A stretch of 19,958 nt of DNA from Bacteroidales bacterium. Lineage in GTDB: Bacteria; Bacteroidota; Bacteroidia; Bacteroidales; WCHB1-69. The stretch spans positions 1-19,958 of the forward strand of contig DUOL01000135.1 in the NCBI GenBank assembly GCA_012838875.1, written 5' to 3'. Within the stretch, counting starts at the first letter, position 1. Every line of letters begins with the position of its first letter. Shown here piece after piece: positions 1 through 6,872 of the stretch. The notes beneath the pieces are model-generated. The model made no database searches, was not told the origin of the DNA, and worked only from the letters and a program-made list of their open reading frames with translations. The position numbers and the translations under genes are program-made.

Positions 1-145
1 GCCAACAATAGCCTTGTACCGTTCCAAAAGATGTTTTTATTCTTATTGATTCGGCTTCGGGCATTATTTGCAGTGCTTTTTTGTACGCTTCTATGTACTC
101 TTGTTGCCTTTCGGCTGAACTCCATTTACCAATTAGTTGTTTCAT
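1..145 (-). CDS. Alpha/beta hydrolase, N-terminal fragment (runs off left edge)
   Basis: A minus-strand reading frame opens with ATG at 145 and stays open to the window edge, giving 48 residues that start MKQLIGKWSSAERQQEYIEA. The pattern of a Tyr-rich helix followed by a strand like 'IKTSFGTVQGYCW' resembles the N-terminus of alpha/beta hydrolases in which a 'T-FG-V' strand precedes the first core strand of the fold. The catalytic nucleophile, acid and histidine would lie outside the window, so activity cannot be judged. It starts 18 bases after the EFR1-type gene at 164-916 ends, on the same strand, so it is probably the next gene of the same transcript. The reading frame is well supported; the family call is tentative because only the N-terminus is visible. 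Confidence 0.55.
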   Translation of the reverse strand, partial: MKQLIGKWSSAERQQEYIEAYKKALQIMPEAESIRIKTSFGTVQGYCW

Positions 146-163
146 GACTTATAATGTACAAAT

Positions 164-916
164 TTAGAATTGGTCTGCTCCAATATTTTTTTCTTCTATA
201 AGAGGATTAACATATCTATCTTTTTTACGTTTATTTTTGTACACAATAGCCTTTTCCGGACAGCGGTGATAACAACTCAAACAGGCAACACATTGATTAC
301 CAAAAACAATAGTTCCATTTTCATACTTAATATTCTTCGTTGGACAAATACGGATACATTTCTCACAATGAGTACAATGCTCTGTTATACTGAAATCCTT
401 AGCTAACATATGCCACATCGTGCGATTTTTAAGATATTTAGGCGTCCATTTATCTCTCTTGGGTCTTGGGATGCTAATTTCTCTATCATCACGTATGGCT
501 TCAATGATAGGTTTTAAGCGTTTAGGAGCCTTACGTAAAACCAGATTTATTGAAAACTTAGGTGGTGAAAATGTCAAAGTATAAATTTCTGGCATCATAA
601 GAGCCTGGACGGAGCGAATGTTCAGTCCTTTTTCTTTACAAAGTTGATAAGTAAAATATGGAGCATAGGCTTCCATGCCCCCATGATTGAGTACAATGTA
701 TAGTGGCTTAGCAGATTTTATAGCTACAATAAAATCGTATACCAAAGTGGGTAATCCGAAACTATGGATAGGTGAAATAATGATGATTTTATCATACGTA
801 TTAACATCTCCTGTAAACCTTGGGATAAAGCGTATCTCACCACCTAATTCAGCTTTAATTTGCTCCGCTATAAAGAGACTGTTACCCGTTGATGAAAAGT
901 AAAATATTCCGTTCAT
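164..916 (-). CDS. EFR1-family flavodoxin/ferredoxin fusion protein
   Basis: 250 residues. The N-terminus (MNGIFYFSSTGNSLFIAEQI) carries the flavodoxin-like FMN phosphate loop 'SSTGNS' at about residues 8-13. The C-terminus carries two classic 4Fe-4S motifs of the CxxCxxCxxxCP type, at residues 181-192 (CTHCEKCIRICP) and 209-220 (CVACLSCYHRCP). This layout is that of EFR1-family proteins, which are expected to move electrons between FMN and a pair of 4Fe-4S clusters in the cytoplasm; the physiological partner is generally unknown. No signal peptide or membrane segment is visible. The gene lies between two alpha/beta hydrolase genes on the same strand, 69 bases after one and 18 before the other. 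The family call is strong; any substrate or partner would be a guess. Confidence 0.88.
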   Translation of the reverse strand: MNGIFYFSSTGNSLFIAEQIKAELGGEIRFIPRFTGDVNTYDKIIIISPIHSFGLPTLVYDFIVAIKSAKPLYIVLNHGGMEAYAPYFTYQLCKEKGLNIRSVQALMMPEIYTLTFSPPKFSINLVLRKAPKRLKPIIEAIRDDREISIPRPKRDKWTPKYLKNRTMWHMLAKDFSITEHCTHCEKCIRICPTKNIKYENGTIVFGNQCVACLSCYHRCPEKAIVYKNKRKKDRYVNPLIEEKNIGADQF

Positions 917-985
917 ATTGCACTGATATTAAAAATTTATTATCATTTTTCCTGTTTTTAAATTTTTCATTTGAAAATTCTCCTT

Positions 986-1888
986 TTATTTCGATTTATT
1001 TATAAAAACATCTAAAGATTTATCTATCTCACTACCATGACCTTGCATCATATGCCCACCATCAGAAAATGTTAGTAATGTAAGATTGGGAAAACGATGT
1101 TTCACCGCTTCTACTTTTTTAAAACTTGCCACACGGTCATCCTCTGAGTGTATTATTAAAGTTGGGACTTTTATCTCTTCAATAGGATACTCCTCATAAT
1201 TCCTTTCCATATCCGGATTTGTTAACTTTCCATCTAAAACCACCCCCTCTTTCCTTTCCATAACAGGCATAATATCTTTTATTGTGGATGCCGGCATACC
1301 CATTATTATAGGCATTAAAGGAGAAATCAAACACATAGCATAATCAGATAAGAGAGGTTTTGGTGGTGCTTGATATTCCTGATACTTACTAGGCTTTTCA
1401 TTAACCGGCATTGCTGAACAAAAGAGGATTAACCCCTTAACTCGTTCAGGATAATCTAAAGTAAATCGAATAGCGGAAGTCCCTCCGGCAGAAGTTCCTA
1501 AAATAAACACCTTATCAATTTTTAAAATATCTAACAACTCATTAAAAACTTTAGCCTGCTCTTTTGGTGTGCCATCACCCTTTACACTAGAATTAAAATA
1601 TCCAAAACGGGATGGTGCAATGACACGATTTTTCTTAATCCTATTTTTAACATTTTCATAGGCCTGATCATAACCACCAAAAATTCCGTGAACAGATAAA
1701 ATCACCTCGCCTTCTCCTTCATCGACATAGGTAATCCTACCGTAGGATAAATCTACCTCTCTCTTATTATACAAAATCAATTTTCTTTTGGCTTTCCGTA
1801 AATATAAGTAACATCTAACGCCCTGTATTAAAAGGTATACGAATAATATTATTACAATAAGAATAAAGATTTCATTCATTTTTTTCAA
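986..1888 (-). CDS. Membrane-anchored alpha/beta hydrolase
   Basis: 300 residues. An N-terminal hydrophobic stretch (about residues 6-23) followed by Arg/Lys-rich sequence indicates a single membrane anchor or uncleaved signal. The rest is a complete alpha/beta hydrolase. It has an oxyanion-loop motif HGIFGG (67-72), a nucleophile elbow GTSAGG with Ser133, an acid in 'HSEDDRVA' (probably Asp251), and a catalytic His279 in 'GGHMMQG'. The full Ser-Asp-His triad suggests an active esterase, lipase or peptidase-like enzyme, but the substrate cannot be inferred. The gene begins only 8 bases after the DUF6544-like gene ends, so the two are very probably co-transcribed. The anchor would hold the enzyme at the inner membrane; which side the catalytic domain faces is uncertain. 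Confidence 0.85.
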   Translation of the reverse strand: MKKMNEIFILIVIILFVYLLIQGVRCYLYLRKAKRKLILYNKREVDLSYGRITYVDEGEGEVILSVHGIFGGYDQAYENVKNRIKKNRVIAPSRFGYFNSSVKGDGTPKEQAKVFNELLDILKIDKVFILGTSAGGTSAIRFTLDYPERVKGLILFCSAMPVNEKPSKYQEYQAPPKPLLSDYAMCLISPLMPIIMGMPASTIKDIMPVMERKEGVVLDGKLTNPDMERNYEEYPIEEIKVPTLIIHSEDDRVASFKKVEAVKHRFPNLTLLTFSDGGHMMQGHGSEIDKSLDVFINKSK

Positions 1889-1896
1889 CTTATATT

Positions 1897-2661
1897 TTAC
1901 TCAAACAGATTAAACTTTATTCCACCAATCGTGCCTTTATAATACGTAAAATCGCCTTCCGGTAAATGCCACATCACTTTAACTTTTTCGGCAATTTTCA
2001 AGTTATCCTGAATTTGATAGCTTTCGACAACAACCGAAAACTTAACTTTCTTGTAGACATTTTTGTCTACCGTGAAATAACGATCCAACGTTTCAAAATG
2101 AGTAAACAACCCCTCTTCGTTAAAGTAAAAGATTCCCGAAACTTCAATCCCATTGTCAACTAATGTTCCCCGTACAGAATGCTCATCTATCTGTTCCCAT
2201 TTCAGATTATCTAAAAGCAGATACCCCGGAATAAGCATAAACTCACAAAATGTCGTTATCAATGCCGATTGAGCCACTTCTTTACTGTTATCAAAAGCCA
2301 CTTTTATCAAATTGAATAGCTTCACATTCATTTCTCCGTAACCATCTCTATATAAATCTCTTGCCGCCACAGGCATCCCTAAAATTTTCATATAAGCTAC
2401 TCTTCCTATCGGCTGCACAGAATTAAATTGTGTTGTATAAAGTTTGCTCCACTCTTTAACCGGCGACATTTTCAACCAACTCTCATTCCAATATACATTT
2501 GCATTTACAGGAACGGTACTATCTATATATCCGCAAACCCGAAGATATTTTTTTAAAGGTTCCGGCAACTCTTTTATTAATTCTTCGGTAAATGTTCCAA
2601 TCTTATGAACTTTATTCTTCTCAATTAATTCGAATTTCTCCTTTATAAAAACTTTTTTCAT
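1897..2661 (-). CDS. DUF6544-like protein of unknown function
   Basis: 254 residues without signal peptide or clear transmembrane helix. The segment 'LIKELPEPLKKYLRVCGYI' followed by a beta-rich domain with 'VYWNESWLKMSP', 'GMPVAARDLYRDGYGEM' and 'PGYLLLDNLKWEQID' resembles proteins annotated as DUF6544 (closely related to DUF6920), recalled from family knowledge rather than searched. The alternating strands and many aromatic residues suggest a lipocalin-like or LolA-like fold that binds a hydrophobic ligand, but that is inference. No catalytic motif stands out. A perfect 12-base palindrome (2662-2673) touches the start codon. The gene is followed 8 bases later by a membrane-anchored hydrolase, which suggests a shared role. 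Confidence 0.65.
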   Translation of the reverse strand: MKKVFIKEKFELIEKNKVHKIGTFTEELIKELPEPLKKYLRVCGYIDSTVPVNANVYWNESWLKMSPVKEWSKLYTTQFNSVQPIGRVAYMKILGMPVAARDLYRDGYGEMNVKLFNLIKVAFDNSKEVAQSALITTFCEFMLIPGYLLLDNLKWEQIDEHSVRGTLVDNGIEVSGIFYFNEEGLFTHFETLDRYFTVDKNVYKKVKFSVVVESYQIQDNLKIAEKVKVMWHLPEGDFTYYKGTIGGIKFNLFE

Positions 2662-2673
2662 AGTTGTACAACT
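2662..2673. promoter_or_regulatory. 12-base perfect palindrome abutting a start codon
   Basis: AGTTGTACAACT is its own reverse complement and ends immediately before the ATG (2661-2659, minus strand) of the DUF6544-like gene. It could be an operator half-site pair for a dimeric repressor, or a short mRNA hairpin over the ribosome-binding region. It could also be chance in AT-rich DNA. No copy was noticed at another promoter in the window. Confidence 0.3.
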
Positions 2674-2712
2674 TCTAAAATTAATAAAACTGAAAATCTA
2701 ATACGATTCTTT

Positions 2713-2871
2713 TCATCTCCAATTTAATGTAAAACCTAATTTATATCCTTTCTTTTTTAAAAAATTTTTATTGCCAAAATCGTAATTAAAATTACGATAT
2801 GCAAATATAGTAATAGCTAATATGGCTACCAAAATAAGAGTCCCTATTATTACAATAATCTTACATTTCAT
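2713..2871 (-). CDS. Small single-span membrane protein, 52 residues
   Basis: A short minus-strand frame from ATG at 2871 to TGA at 2713-2715. The translation begins MKCKIIVIIGTLILVAILAI, a 20-residue hydrophobic helix after a short positive start. A short polar region and a C-terminus rich in Lys, Gly and aromatic residues (GYKLGFTLNWR) follow. This is a plausible one-TM peptide with the C-terminus outside. The ATG overlaps the last bases of the decayed DUF4386-like frame, and the frame ends 51 bases before the DUF6544-like gene, so it could be co-transcribed with it. The C-terminal 'LGFTLNWR' also resembles the last strand of an outer-membrane barrel, so it might instead be a remnant. No family is recognised; reality as a protein is uncertain. 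Confidence 0.4.
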   Translation of the reverse strand: MKCKIIVIIGTLILVAILAITIFAYRNFNYDFGNKNFLKKKGYKLGFTLNWR

Positions 2872-3110
2872 GTTCAGATATAATTTTTACATTTTTACTT
2901 CCGCGGATAATTAGCCAAATTGCAAAAACCACCTCCCAAAGTCCACCGAGAGCAAGAAGATATATACTCCACTCTTTTCAAAACAGCTCCAGCAAAAAAC
3001 CAAAGGCAAATATATTGACTTCCCAAACCATAAGCTAAAAAAGCCAATAGAAAGAAAGCCCCGATGGTTCGGGCATGATAAATTACACCGGAATTATTTT
3101 TTTCTTTCAT
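2861..3110 (-). pseudogene. Decayed membrane-protein gene, DUF4386-like
   Basis: The open frame from ATG 3110 gives MKEKNNSGVIYHARTIGAFF and then LLAFLAYGLGSQ, which resembles the first helix of DUF4386 membrane proteins ('ARI-G-LFL---AY-IG'). After that the frame degenerates into Cys/Trp-rich sequence up to the stop at 2895. A different frame of the same strand, downstream of a TGA, reads LALGGLWEVVFAIWLIIRG and ends with TAA at 2861-2863. This resembles the last helix of DUF4386 proteins ('--E--F-IWLIVKGF'). The intact family is around 220-240 residues, so a large internal deletion plus a frameshift and stop would explain what is left. The 71-residue frame could alternatively be read as a small orphan membrane protein. 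The family match is from memory and needs a search. Confidence 0.5.
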
Positions 3111-3263
3111 TTTTTCAATATTTGTTGAGTTAATGAAATCATTGTTCTGAATTATTTACAACTCAAACCAACACAAAGACAATCTCTTTATTTGCAACGA
3201 AGTTAAATTTATAAATCCCAATAAGTCAACAACTTAAACAAATCCTATAAATATAACTCACGA

Positions 3264-3271
3264 CAAAATTA
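3264..3271 (-). promoter_or_regulatory. Candidate Bacteroidota -7 box
   Basis: On the minus strand the sequence reads TAATTTTG, a match to the Bacteroidota TAnnTTTG -7 element. It lies between the end of the UDP-glucose dehydrogenase gene and the decayed DUF4386-like gene, pointing toward the accessory cluster. The upstream -33 element is not convincing (only T-rich sequence about 20 bases away). If used, it would leave a leader of about 150 bases before the ATG at 3110. Confidence 0.35.
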
Positions 3272-3320
3272 CGGATTTTTTTATTGCGAAAGTAAAAAAT
3301 AGAAAATAAAATTATCTATC

Positions 3321-3365
3321 GGCTATTTTATTTTCGTCCAATCGAAAAATAGGCTATTTTATTTT
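3321..3365. repeat. 14-base direct repeat spanning the ugd stop codon
   Basis: GGCTATTTTATTTT occurs at 3321-3334 and again at 3352-3365. The first copy covers the ugd stop codon and the second lies in the C-terminal codons. This looks like a short duplication at the 3' end of the gene. It has no obvious effect, because the enzyme keeps its full length. Confidence 0.6.
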
Positions 3366-4644
3366 TTTTCATCTCCGCTCTATCATAGATATTACGTCCG
3401 TCAAAAATTACGGGAGTTCTCATCAAAGAGTTGATTCGAGGTAAATTAATAGCACGAAATTCACTCCACTCGGTTACCAATAACATCGCATCAGAATCTT
3501 CCAACGCTTCATAAACATCGGCACAGTAAATTACTCTATCCCCTACTCTACGTCTCGCTTCTTCCATTGCCACGGGGTCATAAACTTTAATTTTACAGCC
3601 TGCCTGCTCAAGTAAATCTATTAACACCAGAGAAGGCGCTTCGCGCATATCATCCGTATTAGGTTTGAACGCCAATCCCAGTAACGAAACTGTTTTACCC
3701 GTCAATTTCCCATGATAATAATCGGATAATTTATGAAATAAAACTCTTTTTTGTCTATTATTAATTTTTTCGACTGATTTGAGCAATTCAAGCGAGTAAT
3801 TGTGTTGGTCGGCGGTTTTTATCAGAGCTTTTACATCTTTGGGAAAGCAAGAGCCTCCGTAGCCAATCCCGGCATATAAAAACTTATTTCCGATTCTGCT
3901 GTCGCTACCAATCCCCCTTCTCACCATATTAACGTCGGCTCCGACAATTTCGCACAAATTTGCAATATCGTTCATGAAACTAATCCTCGTCGCCAACATC
4001 GCATTGGCGGCATATTTTATCATTTCGGCGGAAGCAATATCCGTAAAAATAATCGGGTGCCCGTTAAGAACAAAAGGTTTATATATTTTTTCAAAAAGTT
4101 TTTTTGCTCGGGCTGACTCCACGCCAACTACAATTCGGTCGGGACGTAAAAAGTCGCTAATAGCATCTCCTTCTTTTAAAAACTCGGGATTTGAAGCCAC
4201 GTCAAACTCAATAGCTACCCCTCGCTTATCTAATTCTTGTTGAACTGCCTCTTTTACTAATTGTGCCGTCCCGACCGGAACCGTACTTTTGGTAATCAGC
4301 AGTACATATTTATTAATATTTCTACCGACCGTATGTGCTACGTCAAGAACATATTGTAAATCGGCACTCCCGTCTTCGTCCGGCGGAGTTCCGACAGCAG
4401 AAAAAACTACTTCTACATCGTCAAGAATTTCCGGTAACGAAGTTGTAAAGGTTAAACGCCCTTTTTCGATGTTCCGTTGCAACATCTCCTCTAATCCCGG
4501 TTCGTAAATGGGTAGTTCTCCCCGTTTTAATTTTTCTATTTTCCCCTCATCAATGTCAACACACACCACTTCAAAACCCACGTCCGCTAAGCAAACGCCC
4601 GTAACTAATCCTACATAACCTGAACCAATAATTGCTATTTTCAT
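3328..4644 (-). CDS. ugd: UDP-glucose 6-dehydrogenase
   Basis: 438 residues, the usual length for the bacterial enzyme. It oxidises UDP-glucose to UDP-glucuronate using two NAD+, supplying surface-polysaccharide synthesis in the cytoplasm. Visible motifs are the N-terminal Rossmann loop GSGYVG (residues 8-13), 'AVGTPPDEDGSADL' near 83-96, 'KSTVPVGT' near 119-126, the catalytic-cysteine motif GYGGSCFPKD with Cys266, and the C-terminal 'GLAFKPNTDDMREAPS' signature. The start ATG at 4644 is followed directly by the MKIAIIGSGYVG opening typical of the family. It follows the acyltransferase gene at a gap of about 70 bases that contains a candidate promoter, so it may be independently transcribed. 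No other capsule genes are adjacent. UDP-mannose or related dehydrogenases share this fold, but the motifs fit UDP-glucose dehydrogenase best. Confidence 0.95.
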   Translation of the reverse strand: MKIAIIGSGYVGLVTGVCLADVGFEVVCVDIDEGKIEKLKRGELPIYEPGLEEMLQRNIEKGRLTFTTSLPEILDDVEVVFSAVGTPPDEDGSADLQYVLDVAHTVGRNINKYVLLITKSTVPVGTAQLVKEAVQQELDKRGVAIEFDVASNPEFLKEGDAISDFLRPDRIVVGVESARAKKLFEKIYKPFVLNGHPIIFTDIASAEMIKYAANAMLATRISFMNDIANLCEIVGADVNMVRRGIGSDSRIGNKFLYAGIGYGGSCFPKDVKALIKTADQHNYSLELLKSVEKINNRQKRVLFHKLSDYYHGKLTGKTVSLLGLAFKPNTDDMREAPSLVLIDLLEQAGCKIKVYDPVAMEEARRRVGDRVIYCADVYEALEDSDAMLLVTEWSEFRAINLPRINSLMRTPVIFDGRNIYDRAEMKKNKIAYFSIGRK

Positions 4645-4664
4645 CTATTTATCTTTTTTAATGG

Positions 4665-4672
4665 CAAAAATA
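4665..4672 (-). promoter_or_regulatory. Candidate -7 box for ugd
   Basis: The minus strand reads TATTTTTG, which fits TAnnTTTG, with its 3' end 20 bases before the ugd ATG at 4644. The same octamer precedes two other genes in this window (7860-7867 and 7936-7943). The -33 element is weak (TGTGG-like). Confidence 0.45.
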
Positions 4673-4714
4673 GAACTTTAAACACTATTATGCCACATAT
4701 TTTATTATTTACTA

Positions 4715-6082
4715 CTAATTTATTGCTTTTTTTATCGAAAGAATATCTTTTTTCAACTGTTGAATTTTTAAAACTTCCTTGACTCCTTTTCTACTTAAAA
4801 AATAGTAACGAAAAGCTCCTTTCCATTTAAGGTAACATTTTTTATAATAATAGAAGAAAAAGAGAGTACCGAAAACTGCAAAAAAATATAAAACCGAGAA
4901 AATCAGAGAGTTAGTACAGCACAAAGATATTATAAAAATTAAAAGGTAAAAAACAGGAAAAGAAATGAGAACACTAACAGCAAAATGTAAAGACGAATGC
5001 AACATCGGGTCTTTAATTTTTCTTTTTAATAAGTTCGGCAAAGAAAAGGGAATAATATTATGCAAGAAACCAAAAAGAAAGAGCGGGAAAAAGAACAAAA
5101 GAAACAATCCTTTTTTCACTAAGTAAAAAATATCAATTTCCTCATTATTAATCAACCAATCTCGAAATTGTAATTTTTCAACTCCTTTTCTGTAAATTCT
5201 TGTTTTATTCATCAATTTTTTAAAAAGTTGATGATTTTCTTCCTCTAATTGACTAAGTTGCGAAACGATATGAATATCTTCTTGCAATTGCGTGTATAAG
5301 TAGTTTTCCTCCTTTTTCTTCAACGTTTTTAATGGTGTATGATAGAGTTGTAGAAGTTGCTCAAATTCCAACCGATATGTTTTATTTTCAATATCAAGCA
5401 TCAACGACTTTACAATCGCACGTGCCTTATTATTTAGCTCCAAATAGGCTTGATTTTGCTCCTTTTTATAAAGTTCGAAATACTCATCGATTGTAAAAGG
5501 TTTCCCAACTGTAACAAGGAGTTCGCTTCTGAAGTTAAAATAGTTAGAATAATGAATATTAAGAGGTAAAATCTGCAAATTCAGCTCAAAATTTGACAAT
5601 TCTTCAGCTTTAAAAGCAATTCGTGGAAATCCTTTTTTAAAAGTGGATAAAAAATGTCCCGCCTGATGTCCTGCTTCAGGAAAAATAGCGAGCGTACCAC
5701 CGGAATTTAACACATTAGCCGCAATTTGAAACGTTACGTTATTTTGTTGAATATCTCGCCTACCACCATCACGCGAACGAAAAGTGGGCATAATTTTTAA
5801 AAAACGCAAAATTCTCGCTACAAAATCCTTCTTAAAAATATCACCACGAGCGATATACACAGGTTGCCGATAATCATCAAAAAGATACAAAATGGCTAAG
5901 GCATCCATAAGCCCGTTTTGATGATTAGATATAACAAACGTTGGGATTCCGCGAGCCGGAATATTCTCTCTGCCAACGACATGCACCTTCTTGTAATAGA
6001 GATAGTTATGACAAAATCGCAAATAACGATTATAAATGTCGTACGGTCGCGAGAAGTGATGAATTTTCTCAAAATTTATCAT
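4715..6082 (-). CDS. PlsC-type acyltransferase with C-terminal membrane segments
   Basis: 455 residues, about twice the size of a minimal PlsC. The acyltransferase domain (about residues 30-220) shows 'ISNHQNGLMDAL', with the catalytic His54 and Asp60, and 'IFPEAGHQAG' (FPEAGH at 133-138), the substrate-phosphate motif region. It should transfer an acyl group to a glycerol-3-phosphate-type or lysophospholipid acceptor at the inner membrane. His and Asp are five residues apart (HX5D) rather than the HX4D of PlsC, a spacing also found in eukaryotic-type GPAT sequences with 'HANQFVD'. A charged, partly coiled region (about 210-310) is followed by hydrophobic segments at about 325-350 and 370-415, likely three or four membrane spans. 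A candidate promoter lies upstream at 6118-6125. The exact acceptor is not known. Confidence 0.82.
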   Translation of the reverse strand: MINFEKIHHFSRPYDIYNRYLRFCHNYLYYKKVHVVGRENIPARGIPTFVISNHQNGLMDALAILYLFDDYRQPVYIARGDIFKKDFVARILRFLKIMPTFRSRDGGRRDIQQNNVTFQIAANVLNSGGTLAIFPEAGHQAGHFLSTFKKGFPRIAFKAEELSNFELNLQILPLNIHYSNYFNFRSELLVTVGKPFTIDEYFELYKKEQNQAYLELNNKARAIVKSLMLDIENKTYRLEFEQLLQLYHTPLKTLKKKEENYLYTQLQEDIHIVSQLSQLEEENHQLFKKLMNKTRIYRKGVEKLQFRDWLINNEEIDIFYLVKKGLFLLFFFPLFLFGFLHNIIPFSLPNLLKRKIKDPMLHSSLHFAVSVLISFPVFYLLIFIISLCCTNSLIFSVLYFFAVFGTLFFFYYYKKCYLKWKGAFRYYFLSRKGVKEVLKIQQLKKDILSIKKAIN

Positions 6083-6117
6083 AGTTTACCCCTTAGTTTA
6101 CACGTAAAATGCAATTG

Positions 6118-6125
6118 CAAAATTA
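6118..6125 (-). promoter_or_regulatory. Candidate -7 box for the acyltransferase gene
   Basis: The minus strand reads TAATTTTG, matching TAnnTTTG, about 36 bases before the ATG at 6082. A T-rich GTTTTT lies about 22 bases further upstream as a poor -33 element. It sits between the structured repeat and the gene, so the gene has its own start rather than reading through the repeat. Confidence 0.42.
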
Positions 6126-6196
6126 ATTATTTATTTGAATTAACGATAAAAACATTTTAATATAAGAGAAGTTAGTAGTTTATTTTATTTATTATT

Positions 6197-6353
6197 AGGG
6201 CGTGTCCCCTCGCTACGCTCGGGGTCGGCGCCCGGTTCCAAGTCCGCGGGCACAAGCCGTGGGGTCGCAAGGCGGCAAAAAGAGCTTCTAAAGTCGCTTT
6301 TTTGTGGCAGCGGCTTCCGCCCTTGCGGGCTTTCCACCTAAGCGCCTCACGCA
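6197..6353 (+). repeat. Structured GC-rich repeat, copy A
   Basis: A GC-rich island in AT-rich DNA. It starts AGGGCGTGTCCCC and ends CCTCACGC, so the ends share a short inverted GCGTG/CACGC. Its core GAGCTTCTAAAGTCGCT (6282-6298) is identical in copies B and C. Self-complementary arms flank the core: AAAAAG.../...CTTTTTT, AAGCCG (6254-6259) with CGGCTT (6311-6316), and an outer CCGCGGGC pairing with GCCC-TT-GCGG. It resembles intergenic palindromic repeats seen in some Bacteroidota genomes and codes for nothing convincing. A 66-codon open frame across it is a by-product of its base composition. Confidence 0.85.
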
Positions 6354-6358
6354 ATAGC

Positions 6359-6380
6359 GAGATGGCACGCATGCCATCTC
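6359..6380. other. Perfect 9-bp hairpin beside repeat copy A
   Basis: GAGATGGCA and TGCCATCTC are exact complements around a CGCA loop. It sits just past copy A and may be part of a longer form of the element. There is no T-tract directly after it, so it is not a classic terminator. Confidence 0.6.
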
Positions 6381-6601
6381 TCTATTATCAATTATCCATT
6401 GCCACGACTTTTAAGTCATAAGCAAGGTTATTGTCTTGATATTGTGAACTTTAACCCAAACTTATTTTATAATGCCCCCTTTTTGAGATTAATTTTCTAT
6501 TTTCTTTTTGCTTTCTATTCATTCAATTCCGCAGAAAGCATATAGTGAAACGTTTTCTGTTTTCATTTTTTCCACTTTCCGTTCTGCACATTCCGCTTTT
6601 C
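6381..6601. other. Gene-free spacer between inverted repeat copies
   Basis: About 220 AT-rich bases between copies A and B. I see no coding frame, transposase remnant or RNA gene. A small GACTTTTAAGTC palindrome (near 6407-6418) and several TTTTC-rich runs are present. Together with the flanking copies it makes a unit of about 570 bases with inverted ends. Confidence 0.5.
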
Positions 6602-6766
6602 TGCGTGAGGCGGTAGGCGGAAAGCCCGTAAAGACGGGAGGCGATGAAGCCGCTGCCACAAAAAAGCGACTTTAGAAGCTCTTTTTGTGGCTTTGCGGCT
6701 TCACGACTACCGGCTGCGGACTTGCAGCCGAACGCCGACCCCGAGCGTAGCGAGGGGACACGCCCT
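6602..6766 (-). repeat. Structured GC-rich repeat, copy B (inverted)
   Basis: The reverse complement matches copy A exactly over 34 bases at the outer end (6733-6766 against 6197-6230) and over 41 bases around the core (6646-6686 against 6277-6317). Between these blocks the sequences differ. In this copy the arm GAAGCCGC pairs perfectly with GCGGCTTC around the core hairpin, and GCCACAAAAAG pairs with the T-rich arm ending GTGGC. The copy ends GCGTGAGG in plus-strand terms, matching the CCTCACGC end of copy A. Confidence 0.85.
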
Positions 6767-6872
6767 AATTAAAATTAAAATTATTTTTATACTTCTACTA
6801 TATTTACTTTTAGGGAGTACTCACTAAGCCTCTGATAATCAGCCTCATTTCATTACTTAAAAACTACAACAC

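Noticed and set aside
2895..3110. Reading the 71-codon frame as a normal intact gene
   Set aside because: Only its first part looks like a membrane helix of a known family; the matching last helix is in another frame downstream, so decay is the better reading, though not proven.
3321..3365. Direct repeat at the ugd 3' end as an attachment site
   Set aside because: The repeat is only 14 AT-rich bases with 17 bases between copies, and no integrase is near; simple slippage is more likely.
6172..6372. 66-codon minus-strand frame across repeat copy A
   Set aside because: It lies inside a structured GC-rich repeat, its Arg/Ala/Pro-rich translation resembles no protein, and the inverted copy does not keep it as a comparable frame.
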